Assembly (NCBI GenBank): GCA_027450185.1
Contig: DAIDKF010000012.1
Location: 1-64,000 of the forward strand
From: Granulicella sp.
GTDB taxonomy: Bacteria > Acidobacteriota > Terriglobia > Terriglobales > Acidobacteriaceae
Reading direction: 5' to 3'
Length of the DNA stretch: 64,000 nt
The notes under the pieces were generated by a model, which saw only the letters and a list, made by a program, of their open reading frames with translations, did no database searches and was not told the origin of the DNA. Positions 24,812-33,572 of this stretch are shown in pieces; the stretch's first letter is position 1, and each line of letters opens with the position of its first letter. Both the position numbers and the translations under genes were made by a program.

Positions 24812-25914
24812 GGGGTTGGGACTGGCTTGCGGCCCCACTCGCTGGCAACACAGTAGTGGAAGAGGCGATCGAGGTAGTCGAGCACCGGCGGAGGGTAAAG
24901 GCCGGATGGACCGAGCAGGCGTTCGGCGTTGGTGGTGTCGAACTGCATGCGCATAGTGAAGTAGTCGCGATAGGCGCGGCCGTCGCGCAGCACGCGGCGC
25001 TTGCTTCCCCATAAGGCAGCGAAGAGCAGTGGACGCAACGCTGCAAAGAAAAACTTTGGATCGACGTAACGCGGTTGGGGGACGTGGAAGTATTCGGAGG
25101 CACGCTCTGCAACCTGCGCGATCGTCGCGCTGCCGCGAGGGCCGGCGCAGAGATGCACCGTGTTGCCGAGAGCAGCTTCATCGAAGGCAAGCTGCGCAAC
25201 GGCGGACGCAACAAAATCGACGGGCACGATGTCGAGTACAGCATCGGGATAGCCGGGCACCGTGCGCCACAGGCGGCGAGCGTAGATCTTCAGCGGCCAG
25301 TACATCATCTTGAAGCTGGAGGTGACGCCGGTGCGCGAATCGCCGACGATGATGCTGGGACGCAGAATCACGCCGGGCAACGAGCCGAGACGCGACTGGA
25401 CCAGGGCTTCGGCTTCGGCTTTAGTCTGCTCGTAGGTGTTGCGATAGGTCTGGCCGACGACCAGTTCGCTCTCGCGCACGAGGTCCGAGCGCTCGCCGGC
25501 AACGTACGCCGTACCGACGTAGGCGAGGCTACGCAGTTGTCGCGCAGCCGCTGCGAAATCCAGGATGCTGCGCGTGCCTTCAACGTTGATGCGGCGTGCT
25601 TCCTCGATCGAGTGATCGAAGCGCACGGTGGCGGCACAGTGAATGACGCGCGTGGCTTCGGAGGAGAGGCGGCTCCAGGTTGCAGCATCGATACCGCAGT
25701 TGGGTAGACCGACATCGCCGGAGTGAACCTCGACGTGTGAACGCTGGTCGGAAGGAATGATCGCATCGGCGCGCTGCTGGCCTGATAGCCCAGGGCGGTC
25801 GCGGATGAGCAACGCAAGCCGCGCCTGCGGCTGCTGCTGCAGGATCTCATGCACCAGTTGGGTGCCAAGGAAGCCGGTCGCACCGGTAATAAGAATGAAC
25901 TCTTCGTTCGTCAT
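24808..25914 (-). CDS. Thioester-reductase-like extended SDR
   Basis: 368 residues: Rossmann motif TGATGFLGTQL, then RDRPG, Asp in SGDVGLP, catalytic Tyr/Lys in YEQTK preceded by VGTAYVAG, and RPSIIVGDSRTG. These fit the fatty acyl-CoA reductase/thioester-reductase (NAD_binding_4) branch of extended SDRs, as in the R domain of carboxylic acid reductases. It would use NAD(P)H to reduce an activated acyl group to an aldehyde or alcohol. The ATGA overlap with the acyl-AMP ligase gene suggests a two-protein carboxylate-reducing unit. A 13-base-loop hairpin lies about 90 bases upstream. Confidence 0.85.
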   Translation of the reverse strand: MTNEEFILITGATGFLGTQLVHEILQQQPQARLALLIRDRPGLSGQQRADAIIPSDQRSHVEVHSGDVGLPNCGIDAATWSRLSSEATRVIHCAATVRFDHSIEEARRINVEGTRSILDFAAAARQLRSLAYVGTAYVAGERSDLVRESELVVGQTYRNTYEQTKAEAEALVQSRLGSLPGVILRPSIIVGDSRTGVTSSFKMMYWPLKIYARRLWRTVPGYPDAVLDIVPVDFVASAVAQLAFDEAALGNTVHLCAGPRGSATIAQVAERASEYFHVPQPRYVDPKFFFAALRPLLFAALWGSKRRVLRDGRAYRDYFTMRMQFDTTNAERLLGPSGLYPPPVLDYLDRLFHYCVASEWGRKPVPTP

Positions 25915-26003
25915 GTGGAAGCCAATCGCAGTGCTGGGACCACGCGATGGCCGGTGAGAGATGTTCTTTCACTGCCGGTGCTACGTGGGTCGTATACACC
26001 ATG

Positions 26004-26038
26004 ATAACCGCCAGCACCGGTTCGGCACTGGCGGTTAT
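26004..26038. terminator. Hairpin after the cytochrome operon
   Basis: ATAACCGCCAG (26004-26014) and CTGGCGGTTAT (26028-26038) are perfect 11-bp inverted repeats with a 13-base loop, about 60 bases past the last stop of the leftward electron-transport operon (26101). There is no T-run, so it may be a terminator-like or RNA-stabilising hairpin. Confidence 0.55.
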
Positions 26039-26100
26039 GTAGCGGAGCGATCGGCGCAGGGGAGTGCGGTGTGATCGGCAGAAGAGGCACGGCTCAGGAT

Positions 26101-26832
26101 TTACTTTTGTTCATAGACCGTCCCGGCGGGCCGATACGGAGGATCCGCCATGACCCGGATATAAGCGATGATGGCCTGAACGTCGGTGGGGCTCAAGGTA
26201 TTGCCGTACGGCGGCATCAGCGCAGAGCGGTTGAGCGCCGGGCCGCCATGCTGAATGATGGAGAGCAGATCCGCATTGCTCATCTTGTTCAGGGTTTGCC
26301 CGTCGTTGAAGGCGTGCGGTTTGACGGCGAGGTTGTCGTAGTTCGAGACCTGCGCAGCGGAGGACTCCGGATTGTGGCAGCGGCTGCAGTACTTGTCCTG
26401 GAGGATGGAACCGAGTTGCTGCTGATAGCCGAGCGCCGTCTCTGCAATCTGCAGCGTCACCGGATGTGCCTTGCCGGGCGTGGTGGCGGTGACTTCATAA
26501 AGGCCGCCGATGGTGCCCAACCGTACGGCCGTGGTGGCCTGACCGCTGGAGTCGGTGAGCACCGCGGCTGGATCAAAGAGTACGCCCGCGGGGCCGTGGA
26601 ACTCGACGAGCGCCCCGGTAACCGAGTTACCCTGGTCGTCATTGACCTGCACGACCAGCGGGTTGGTCAGCACCGATCCAGTGGGTGCTGTCTGCTTGTC
26701 GCCACTCGATACCACGATGGCCACGCCGGTGGCGGTTGGCTTCAGGGTAGATGCGGACGTGGATGCATGCTTGCATCCGGTACCAATGGTCGTCAGCAAC
26801 AGCACTGCGCATGCAACGGGTCGCCTTGTCAT
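26101..26832 (-). CDS. Lipoprotein with Ig-like (Big-1 type) and cytochrome c domains
   Basis: 243 residues. The N-terminus is a lipoprotein signal with lipobox TIGTGC. Residues about 45-130 resemble a Big-1/invasin-type Ig fold (VQVNDDQGNSVTGALVEF, GQATTAVRLGTIGGLYEVTA). The C-terminal part is a class I cytochrome c with the single heme motif C-S-R-C-H and the distal Met in RSALMPPYG. It ends the electron-transport operon, overlapping the octaheme gene by ATGA. It is probably tethered to the outer membrane or inner-membrane periplasmic face as a terminal electron carrier. The Ig-like plus cytochrome combination is unusual. Confidence 0.85.
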   Translation of the reverse strand: MTRRPVACAVLLLTTIGTGCKHASTSASTLKPTATGVAIVVSSGDKQTAPTGSVLTNPLVVQVNDDQGNSVTGALVEFHGPAGVLFDPAAVLTDSSGQATTAVRLGTIGGLYEVTATTPGKAHPVTLQIAETALGYQQQLGSILQDKYCSRCHNPESSAAQVSNYDNLAVKPHAFNDGQTLNKMSNADLLSIIQHGGPALNRSALMPPYGNTLSPTDVQAIIAYIRVMADPPYRPAGTVYEQK

Positions 26833-28886
26833 TGCTTTCCCTCCTGCTTGCCGGCGCTCTTGAGCGTCATCAGGAACGCTGTCATGGCACGGGCATCTTC
26901 ATCACTGATGTTCTGGTTAGGTTCGATGGTGCCCGGGCGCAGCGCCTGCGGATTCTTCAGCCACGCATAGATCCAGGCTGGTTGCAGTCGCGTTCCCACC
27001 TGCGCCAACACTGGGCCGATGTAACCCTTGTCGGTGTTGGTATTGGCCGTGTGGCAGGACTGGCAGGCGTACTTCGAGTAGAAGAGTTGACGGCCCTGCT
27101 CCACCAGCGCGGGGGGATTGACCGCCGGCGGCGCCTTGTCGGGGTCGATGGCCGGCGACTGATACGCAACCATGATGTAGTCGGTGAGAGTCTTGCGATC
27201 CGCGTCCGACAAATTGAAACGAGGCATGCGTCGAGTGAGTGCAGGCCGCAGCGTGTTGGGGTTCTTGAGGAAGCTGTCCAGCCATTGCGCCTGAACCGCA
27301 CTGCCTTCGTACGAGAGATCGGGCGCCATGTCGCTGCCGTGCCCGTTGATGCGGTGGCAACTCATACAGGCCAGATCAGCCATCAACTTGCCCGCATGTC
27401 CGGCTGGCTCATACGTGGTCTGATGGAAGCCCGCGATGCGGAGCTTGTCGGGCATCGTCTGGCTGCGGTCCGAGAGCGACAACAAAGCAGTGGTGAGCGC
27501 CTCTCGCTGAGCGTCGGTGACAGGAACCTGCGGCATCTTCATCGCGGGACCGAATGAACCTGGGTCCTTGATCTTGGACGCGATGTAGGTGGGCAGCGTC
27601 TGCTTCATGCCGGGAAGGAAGATGAGCTGGGCAAGAGGCTTGCTGCCGATCTGGCTGAGGTCCGGAGCGAAGTTGTCCGGCTTCTTGACGCCGTTGATCG
27701 TGTGGCAGGCCGCACAACCGAGTTCAACAACCAGCTTTCTTCCATGCGCAATCTGCGCCGGGGTTGCAGTGCCCAGATGCGCATCGGTGCTGTAGTCGGA
27801 GTCGGACTTGCTCATCAGATAGCCGGTGAGCATGGCGACCTGCTGCGGCGTAAAGCGATAGTGCGGCATCAGCGTGTGCTCGTCGTAGACACGCGGATTC
27901 TCGATCCACGCCTGCAGCCACGCTGGCTTTACCTTGTTGCCAACGCGGGTGAGCTCAGGGCCCACGTCTCCGCCGACCAGATTGCCCGCAGCATTTTGAA
28001 CGGCGTGGCAGGTGGCGCAGAAGGACTCGCCATAGAGACTCGCACCAGCAGACGGATCGGCGTTCTTCGCGGCGGGAATGATCGTTGCATCTACATCTCC
28101 TGCCTGCGGTTTGCTGCTGCTGATCAGGAATGCAGACAGGTCGCTGGCATCGGCGTCACTGAGCTTGTAGTTCGGCATGGTGGCCGACGCCGCATACGCC
28201 TGCGGGTTCTTGAGCCAGGTGAAGATCCAGTCGCGGGTGGTCTTGTCGGCGATGTGCTCGAGCGACGGAGGATTGTCTGTCGCCTTCATCACGGTGCCGT
28301 CGGGGGTCTTGACCATGTGGCAGTTCACGCAGCCGTACTGCGCCAGATACTGACGGCCCAGATTGAGTTGCGGCGTCCCAGTGAGCGCGTTCTGATGGCA
28401 CTGGCCGCAGCCGGATTCAATGTAGCGCGCGGGAAGGATGGGATCGACGCCAGCCAGCTTGCTGTCATGCGCCTCCTCCACGGTGGTCGCAGGACCCTGG
28501 CCACGATGGCAGATCGTGCAGCCGTAGCGGTCGAGCGGATGCGGGATGACAGGGTGCTTGCGGAATGGCTGCGTTGTGACGTCGGCGAGGCTGGCTTCCT
28601 TGAGGCCCTCATGACAGGTCTCGCAACGGTCAACCACGCCGATCTCCGGATGCCAGATCTGCTGGATCCCGGGCTCGAAACGGCGGCGCAGACTGATGGC
28701 GTCGCCGCGATCGCTGATCATCGACAGGTAGCCGTTCTGATACCGGTGCCACTGACTGAAATGATCCTTCGCGGGAGCAATGGCGAGGGTGAGCATCAGA
28801 ATGACACTGACGATGGCGAAGGCGCGCATGGTATCGCCAAAGAGCGCACGCCACACAGAAGAGATGAGTTGCTTGACGGACTTCAC
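26829..28886 (-). CDS. Membrane-anchored octaheme cytochrome c
   Basis: 685 residues starting at GTG (28886) with GGAGGAG four bases before it. One N-terminal anchor helix (about residues 20-42). Eight heme motifs in order: CETCH, CTICH, CGQCH, CVNCH, CATCH, CAACH, CMSCH, CQSCH. The first three are closely spaced in a multiheme module, while the rest lie in repeated class I cytochrome domains that have W-L-x-N-P and M-P-x-x-x-L/F segments (for instance WLKNPQAYAASATMPNY). It follows the bc-complex genes directly and overlaps the last gene by ATGA. It would take electrons from the b/Rieske module and carry them onwards in the periplasm. Confidence 0.92.
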   Translation of the reverse strand: MKSVKQLISSVWRALFGDTMRAFAIVSVILMLTLAIAPAKDHFSQWHRYQNGYLSMISDRGDAISLRRRFEPGIQQIWHPEIGVVDRCETCHEGLKEASLADVTTQPFRKHPVIPHPLDRYGCTICHRGQGPATTVEEAHDSKLAGVDPILPARYIESGCGQCHQNALTGTPQLNLGRQYLAQYGCVNCHMVKTPDGTVMKATDNPPSLEHIADKTTRDWIFTWLKNPQAYAASATMPNYKLSDADASDLSAFLISSSKPQAGDVDATIIPAAKNADPSAGASLYGESFCATCHAVQNAAGNLVGGDVGPELTRVGNKVKPAWLQAWIENPRVYDEHTLMPHYRFTPQQVAMLTGYLMSKSDSDYSTDAHLGTATPAQIAHGRKLVVELGCAACHTINGVKKPDNFAPDLSQIGSKPLAQLIFLPGMKQTLPTYIASKIKDPGSFGPAMKMPQVPVTDAQREALTTALLSLSDRSQTMPDKLRIAGFHQTTYEPAGHAGKLMADLACMSCHRINGHGSDMAPDLSYEGSAVQAQWLDSFLKNPNTLRPALTRRMPRFNLSDADRKTLTDYIMVAYQSPAIDPDKAPPAVNPPALVEQGRQLFYSKYACQSCHTANTNTDKGYIGPVLAQVGTRLQPAWIYAWLKNPQALRPGTIEPNQNISDEDARAMTAFLMTLKSAGKQEGKQ

Positions 28887-29591
28887 TTAGCTCCTCCAGG
28901 GCAGTACCCACGACCATCCGGGGCCGCGGAAAAAAGTGCCGACTGCTGTTAGCACGATGAGTTCAAAAAGAAACCAGGTCATGACCCACCAGGCCATGGG
29001 CTTGCTGGCGAGATACCGCCGCGGAGCGCTGTGCGACGCAGGCGAACTATTGGCCGCGATAACCATTGCGATGGCAACAATCAGGGTGGGCACCGCAGCC
29101 ACGTACACATGAAACGCAACCAGGAAGACCAGCAGGCCGATGGCCGTCAGGTAGAAGATCCGCAGTCGTCGTTGGCGGTGCTGCAGAAACAGGCCTGCAG
29201 CTTCGATGTTGATGTTGAAGTACGGGATGATAATGAGCGAGACGACCAGCATGGTGGGCACCAGCACGCCTGCGACAACTGGCGGGAAATAGTGCAGCAA
29301 CTCCTGAAGTCCAAGGAAGTACCACGGAGCCTTCGCCGGGTTGGGAGTGTGGGTTGCGTCCGCGATGCCTTCAAGCGGCGCGTTGAACAGCAGTGCCATG
29401 ACCACCAGCACAATCGCGAGGATCTCAACAGCGAGTAACACGCGGAAGAGCACTTCTGGATAGGTCTGGACCTGCTCTTCATAGTTGGCTTTGACCTGCG
29501 CCGAGGTGCGGCGGGTGACAAAGACAACACGCGTTGGCGAGCGCCGCTGATCGGAGTCGACACCTGCGACAAAATCTTTGGGGTCACTCAT
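28887..29591 (-). CDS. Cytochrome b C-terminal / subunit IV-like protein
   Basis: 234 residues. After a polar N-terminus, a helix (about 48-68), then [20 protein letters not shown], the P-E-W-like quinol-site equivalent seen as NPAKAPWYF, followed by further helices. This matches the split petD-like half of b-type cytochromes in b6f-like complexes, where subunit IV is separate. It overlaps the cytochrome b6-like gene by ATGA and abuts the octaheme gene. The C-terminal 60 residues add one more helix ([20 protein letters not shown]). It completes the quinol-oxidising site with the b subunit and Rieske protein. Confidence 0.88.
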   Translation of the reverse strand: MSDPKDFVAGVDSDQRRSPTRVVFVTRRTSAQVKANYEEQVQTYPEVLFRVLLAVEILAIVLVVMALLFNAPLEGIADATHTPNPAKAPWYFLGLQELLHYFPPVVAGVLVPTMLVVSLIIIPYFNINIEAAGLFLQHRQRRLRIFYLTAIGLLVFLVAFHVYVAAVPTLIVAIAMVIAANSSPASHSAPRRYLASKPMAWWVMTWFLFELIVLTAVGTFFRGPGWSWVLPWRS

Positions 29592-30382
29592 TGGACCTCC
29601 TTGACGAGCTCTGTTTCATCCACGACTCCTGCCTTCTTCGGCTCACTCTGATGTACGTAGAGGCCACCATCCTTGCGAATACGCCAGAAGTGCACTGCGA
29701 CGAATAGCAGCGCCGCGAGCGGCAGGATGAGGCAGTGCAAAACATAGAAGCGCAGCAGCGCATTGGCGTCCACCTGGTTGCCGCCGAGCAGCAGGAAGTG
29801 GATCTTGCTGCCCACCAGCGGAACTGCTGCGGAGATATTTGACCCGACAGTGATCGCCCAGTAGGCCAGTTGATCCCACGGCAGCAGATAGCCGGTGTAG
29901 CTGAGCAGCAGCGTGATCAGCAGCAGCACCACGCCAACCACCCAGTTGAACTCGCGGGGTGCGCGATAGGCGCCGCGATAGAAGACCTTGAACATGTGCG
30001 CGAAGACCAGGAAGACCATGGCCTGCGCCGACCAGCGATGCAGATTACGCAGGAACAGCCCGGACGAGACGACGAACTGCAGGTCCTTCATATCGGCATA
30101 TGCCTGGGGGACCGACGGATGGTAGTACAGCATCAGCAGCACGCCGGTGACGATGAGGATGAAGAACGTCCCCAGCGTGAGCGTGCCCAGATACCAGGTG
30201 GAGCTGACGCTCAGCATCCGCTTGCGCACCTTGGTGGAGAAGAGATGCAGGAAGACGCTCTGCTGAATCGCCAGAGCATTATGCAGTGTGCTGGTGCCGC
30301 GTCCGCTGCGGAAGATGGAACGCCACACCCTGCTCTGCTCTACCTGCTCGAGGATCTTGTCGGTTTTTCCAGGCATGCTCAT
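29588..30382 (-). CDS. Cytochrome b6-like subunit
   Basis: 264 residues with four main helices. Bis-His heme ligands appear as [15 protein letters not shown] in the second helix and [16 protein letters not shown] in the fourth, each pair spaced for two stacked b hemes. [13 protein letters not shown] is the conserved GY-LPWDQ motif of b6-type cytochromes. Overlaps with the Rieske gene before it and subunit IV after it (both ATGA) show a coupled bc-type complex operon. The complex would oxidise quinol at the inner membrane. Confidence 0.93.
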   Translation of the reverse strand: MSMPGKTDKILEQVEQSRVWRSIFRSGRGTSTLHNALAIQQSVFLHLFSTKVRKRMLSVSSTWYLGTLTLGTFFILIVTGVLLMLYYHPSVPQAYADMKDLQFVVSSGLFLRNLHRWSAQAMVFLVFAHMFKVFYRGAYRAPREFNWVVGVVLLLITLLLSYTGYLLPWDQLAYWAITVGSNISAAVPLVGSKIHFLLLGGNQVDANALLRFYVLHCLILPLAALLFVAVHFWRIRKDGGLYVHQSEPKKAGVVDETELVKEVQ

Positions 30383-30870
30383 ATCCTCAAAAACTGCAAT
30401 GGGTGAATGTCTGTGGAGCGATCGACCATCAGCTCGCCCTCATCGCTGACCCAGGTCTTCAACCAGGGCAGCGGCTTGGGAGCGGGGCCTGCGATCTTGA
30501 CTCCAGTGCGCGTGAACTCGCTGCCGTGGCAGGGACACTTGATCATTTCCAACTCCTGATTCCAGGCAGTGAGACAGCCGAGGTGGGTGCAGATGGCGCT
30601 GAGCGCGAAGAATCCCTCGGTGATGTGCACCAGATAGATGGCCGCGTTGGGATCCATCGTCACCGTGTCCAGCGCAAAGTCCTCGGGCTTTCCGAGATTG
30701 ACGATGGGAGACGGCTCGTACAAAACGTTGGGAGAGAGAAACTGATACGCGAAGCCAGCGGTTCCCGCCGCAGCGACGGCGAGAGATCCAAGCCCAATCT
30801 TGGCGAAGAAGGCGCGGCGGTCCAATTGTCCCGATACAGGGGTTGATTCGAGTCGTTTACTTTCGGCCAT
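30379..30870 (-). CDS. Rieske iron-sulfur protein
   Basis: 163 residues. A twin-arginine-like start ([10 protein letters not shown]) precedes one hydrophobic anchor. The [2Fe-2S] cluster ligands are in CTHLGC and CPCHGSEF, the standard two Cys and two His arrangement, with [11 protein letters not shown] preceding. It is the high-potential subunit of the bc-type complex encoded downstream and is overlapped by the cytochrome b gene. It starts three bases after the FAD/iron-sulfur oxidoreductase gene. Confidence 0.94.
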   Translation of the reverse strand: MAESKRLESTPVSGQLDRRAFFAKIGLGSLAVAAAGTAGFAYQFLSPNVLYEPSPIVNLGKPEDFALDTVTMDPNAAIYLVHITEGFFALSAICTHLGCLTAWNQELEMIKCPCHGSEFTRTGVKIAGPAPKPLPWLKTWVSDEGELMVDRSTDIHPLQFLRI

Positions 30871-30873
30871 GGT

Positions 30874-32856
30874 TTACCTCACACTTGCAGTTGCAACAGG
30901 CGGTGCTGGTCTGAATGCCCGGTCGATGGAATCCACTGAGATCAAGCCAGTGGGCGCTACGGGCAAAATATTGTAGGACTCCATCGTGATGGTGCCGGCA
31001 GGGCAACGTGCCGCGCACAGTCCACAACGGATACAGCGCGACTCATCTTTAAGCATCGCGGAGCCTGTGATGACGCCGAGTTCGTCGGCCTGAATGTCAT
31101 CGAGTTCGAGACCGAGCAGTTCGCGGGCGTCGGAGATCTTTGCCGTCGTATCGTCGCTGAATGCGATGCGGTCGAGCGAGACCAACTGAAGGCACTGTTC
31201 GGGGCAGACATCGACACAGCCGCCGCACAGGATGCACATTGAGCCATCCTGCGGAGTGCCCTCGAAGACGGTGTTGACCCAGCAGTGAAGGCAGCGCTGC
31301 GCCTCAGCCATCGCAGACGCTTCGTCGTAGCCAACCTCTACCTCCGTCACGCCGGTGCGGCGGTTGAGTGGCAGCATCGGAATCGGCTGACGCACGAGAT
31401 CGAGCAGATCGAGCGGCATGCGATAGCGATCCATCACGGTTACTTCGACGATGGGATCAGCATGCTTTTCGCCACGCAGAAACTCGTCGATGCCCACCGC
31501 CGCGCGCTTGCCATCGGCGACGCTGTCGATGATCAGACGCGGCCCGAAGACGCAGTCGCCGCCAGCGAACACGCCTGCCGCGGTGGTCATCAGCGTCTGC
31601 GGATTGACGGCGATCAGACCGCGCGGCGAAACCTCCACACCGTCCTCGGGATGAAGGAAGTCGAGCTTGGCCGCCTGGCCGATGGCCATGATGATGGTGT
31701 CGCACTCGATCTCGCTCTCGCTGTTCTCATAGAAGGTGGGGCTGAAGCGCCGGTTCGCATCGAAGACAGACTTCGTCTTGAGGACCTCCAGTGCCCGGAC
31801 GTGGCCATCCTTGGCGACGACCTGTTTGGGACCAAAACCCGCATGAATAATGATGCCTTCTTCTTCAGCTTCTTCAATCTCTTCGAGGGCCGCAGGCATC
31901 TCAGCGCGCGTTTCGAGGCAGACGAGGTGGACCTCCTGCGCGCCGAGTCGCAGCGCAGAGAGCGAGACATCCATCATCTCGCGGGTTGCCACGGCATCCA
32001 TGTTCTCCTGCGACGGCTCGATGTTCTCGACGCCGCCAGCATGCTGGCGAAGCACTTCGCGAGCAGCCGAGCGCGCCACATCCATCGCCACATTGCCACC
32101 GCCGATAACGAGAACCTTCTTGCCAATGGTGAAGCGGTAACCGAGATTCACGTTGAGCAGAAAATCGATGCCCTTATAGACGCCATCGAGGTCGACGCCA
32201 GGGATGGAGAGGTCGCGGCTGCGATGCGCTCCCACCGCGATCAGGGTCGCGTCATAGTCGCGGCGCAGGTCGGCGATGCTGAAGTCGCGGCCTGCGGCCT
32301 GGTTCAACTTCAGCGTGATGTTGCCGGTGGCGAGAATCTCACGGACCTGGGCTTCAACCACGTCGCGGGAGAGCCGATACTCCGGCAGGCCGAGATAGAG
32401 CATGCCGCCGGGAACCTGCGATGCCTCGTAGAGCGTGACTGCGTAGCCCATCAGCGCGAGATCATGCGCGGCGGAGAGCCCAACAGGACCAGCGCCAACG
32501 ATCGCGACGCGGTAGGGTAGTGCCGGTTGAGCGCGACCCGCGTTGACATCGATCGGACTGCGCGACTCAGGGCCGTGACGTTCGGTGAGGAAGCGCTTGA
32601 GAGCGCGGATGGCGATGGGTTTATCGATCTCGCCGCGGCGGCAGGCCGTCTCGCAGGGGTGCGCGCAGACGCGGCCGCATATGCTGGCCAGCGGATTCGG
32701 CTCGCGTGCGTAACGGTATGCGTCTTCGAAGTTTCCTTCGGCGATGAGTTCGACATAGCGCCCGGCGTTGGTATGCGCGGGGCAGGCCATCATGCAGGGA
32801 AAGTTGGTATTCAGCCAATCCCTATCCACCTTCTTGTCGACAAAGCGGTGCGGCAT
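30874..32856 (-). CDS. GltD-like NAD(P)H oxidoreductase with extra ferredoxin domain
   Basis: 660 residues from MPHRFVDKKVD (ATG 32856). N-terminal helical [4Fe-4S] domain of the GltD/DPYD type (CMMACPAHTNAGRYV, then CGRVCAHPCETACRRG). FAD-binding VGAGPVGLSAAHDLALMG, NAD(P)H-binding VIGGGNVAMDVARSAAR, second FAD contact VFAGGDCVFG. The C-terminal 100 residues add two ferredoxin clusters (CILCGGCVDVCP and CIRCGLCAARCP). Such proteins move electrons between NAD(P)H, flavin and iron-sulfur partners. Here it sits between cupredoxin and Rieske genes, implying a direct link from the NAD(P)H pool to the quinol/cytochrome chain; direction unknown. Confidence 0.9.
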   Translation of the reverse strand: MPHRFVDKKVDRDWLNTNFPCMMACPAHTNAGRYVELIAEGNFEDAYRYAREPNPLASICGRVCAHPCETACRRGEIDKPIAIRALKRFLTERHGPESRSPIDVNAGRAQPALPYRVAIVGAGPVGLSAAHDLALMGYAVTLYEASQVPGGMLYLGLPEYRLSRDVVEAQVREILATGNITLKLNQAAGRDFSIADLRRDYDATLIAVGAHRSRDLSIPGVDLDGVYKGIDFLLNVNLGYRFTIGKKVLVIGGGNVAMDVARSAAREVLRQHAGGVENIEPSQENMDAVATREMMDVSLSALRLGAQEVHLVCLETRAEMPAALEEIEEAEEEGIIIHAGFGPKQVVAKDGHVRALEVLKTKSVFDANRRFSPTFYENSESEIECDTIIMAIGQAAKLDFLHPEDGVEVSPRGLIAVNPQTLMTTAAGVFAGGDCVFGPRLIIDSVADGKRAAVGIDEFLRGEKHADPIVEVTVMDRYRMPLDLLDLVRQPIPMLPLNRRTGVTEVEVGYDEASAMAEAQRCLHCWVNTVFEGTPQDGSMCILCGGCVDVCPEQCLQLVSLDRIAFSDDTTAKISDARELLGLELDDIQADELGVITGSAMLKDESRCIRCGLCAARCPAGTITMESYNILPVAPTGLISVDSIDRAFRPAPPVATASVR

Positions 32857-32924
32857 GACAGTCCTTTCTTGCAGTGGGGAGGGAGAATGGGCGGCAACCA
32901 CGATGGGTTGCCGCCATGGAGGAG

Positions 32925-33506
32925 TTACTTGGTGATGGTGAAGTTTGCGGTGGTGTCGCCTGCGACCTTGACGGCGCTGTTGACGGGCTGCTTGCCTTCA
33001 TGCCACGCGGTCACGGTATAGGAGCCATCGGGAACGTTGTCGATCTTGAAATCGCCTGCCTTGTCGGTGAGGGCATAGTAAGGCGTCGGAGAGACGACGA
33101 GATAGCCGGCCATGTCGGGATGCACGTTGCAGAGCAGAGGAACAACACCGGGGTTGTCGAACTTGAAGTTCTGGTGCTGACCCTGCGGCCAGGTTCCCAT
33201 GTTGTGGCCCAGCTTCTTGTTGCCGCTGATGGAGGGCCAGAAGACGTTGTGCGCGACGCTGTCGCTGTTGAGAAATTCGACCGTGGTTCCCTGCTGAACC
33301 GCAACGATGTGCGGCATGAACATCAGACCCTTCTGGTCGATGGTGACGTGCTGTGTGGGTGCGGGAAATGTCTTTCCGGGAATCGCTTCCACGTAGACGA
33401 CGGATTCTCCCTTGACGCCGGCAACCTTGCCATGGATGGTGCCGGCAAAGGCCGCCGCGCTGCAAGCGGTGAGGAGGGTGAGTGCTGCTAGAGCCGTGCG
33501 TTTCAT
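32925..33506 (-). CDS. Secreted cupredoxin-like protein with regulatory-like domain
   Basis: 193 residues with a signal peptide (cleavage near AAAFAG) and a good AGGAGAG ribosome site. Residues about 50-130 are a cupredoxin: His in DSVAHNVFW, then Cys, His and Met in LLCNVHPDM, the usual blue-copper ligand set. The C-terminal 60 residues (TDKAGDFKIDNVPDGSYTVTAWHEG) look like a carboxypeptidase-regulatory beta-sandwich. It probably shuttles electrons in the periplasm between the bc-type complex or octaheme cytochrome and the outer-membrane protein encoded upstream. Confidence 0.88.
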   Translation of the reverse strand: MKRTALAALTLLTACSAAAFAGTIHGKVAGVKGESVVYVEAIPGKTFPAPTQHVTIDQKGLMFMPHIVAVQQGTTVEFLNSDSVAHNVFWPSISGNKKLGHNMGTWPQGQHQNFKFDNPGVVPLLCNVHPDMAGYLVVSPTPYYALTDKAGDFKIDNVPDGSYTVTAWHEGKQPVNSAVKVAGDTTANFTITK

Positions 33507-33572
33507 GTTCTCTCCTGTTGGTGCTGAATAGATACTTCGTCCCAGGTGCGTGGCCTGTCGTTCAGGCCGCGA

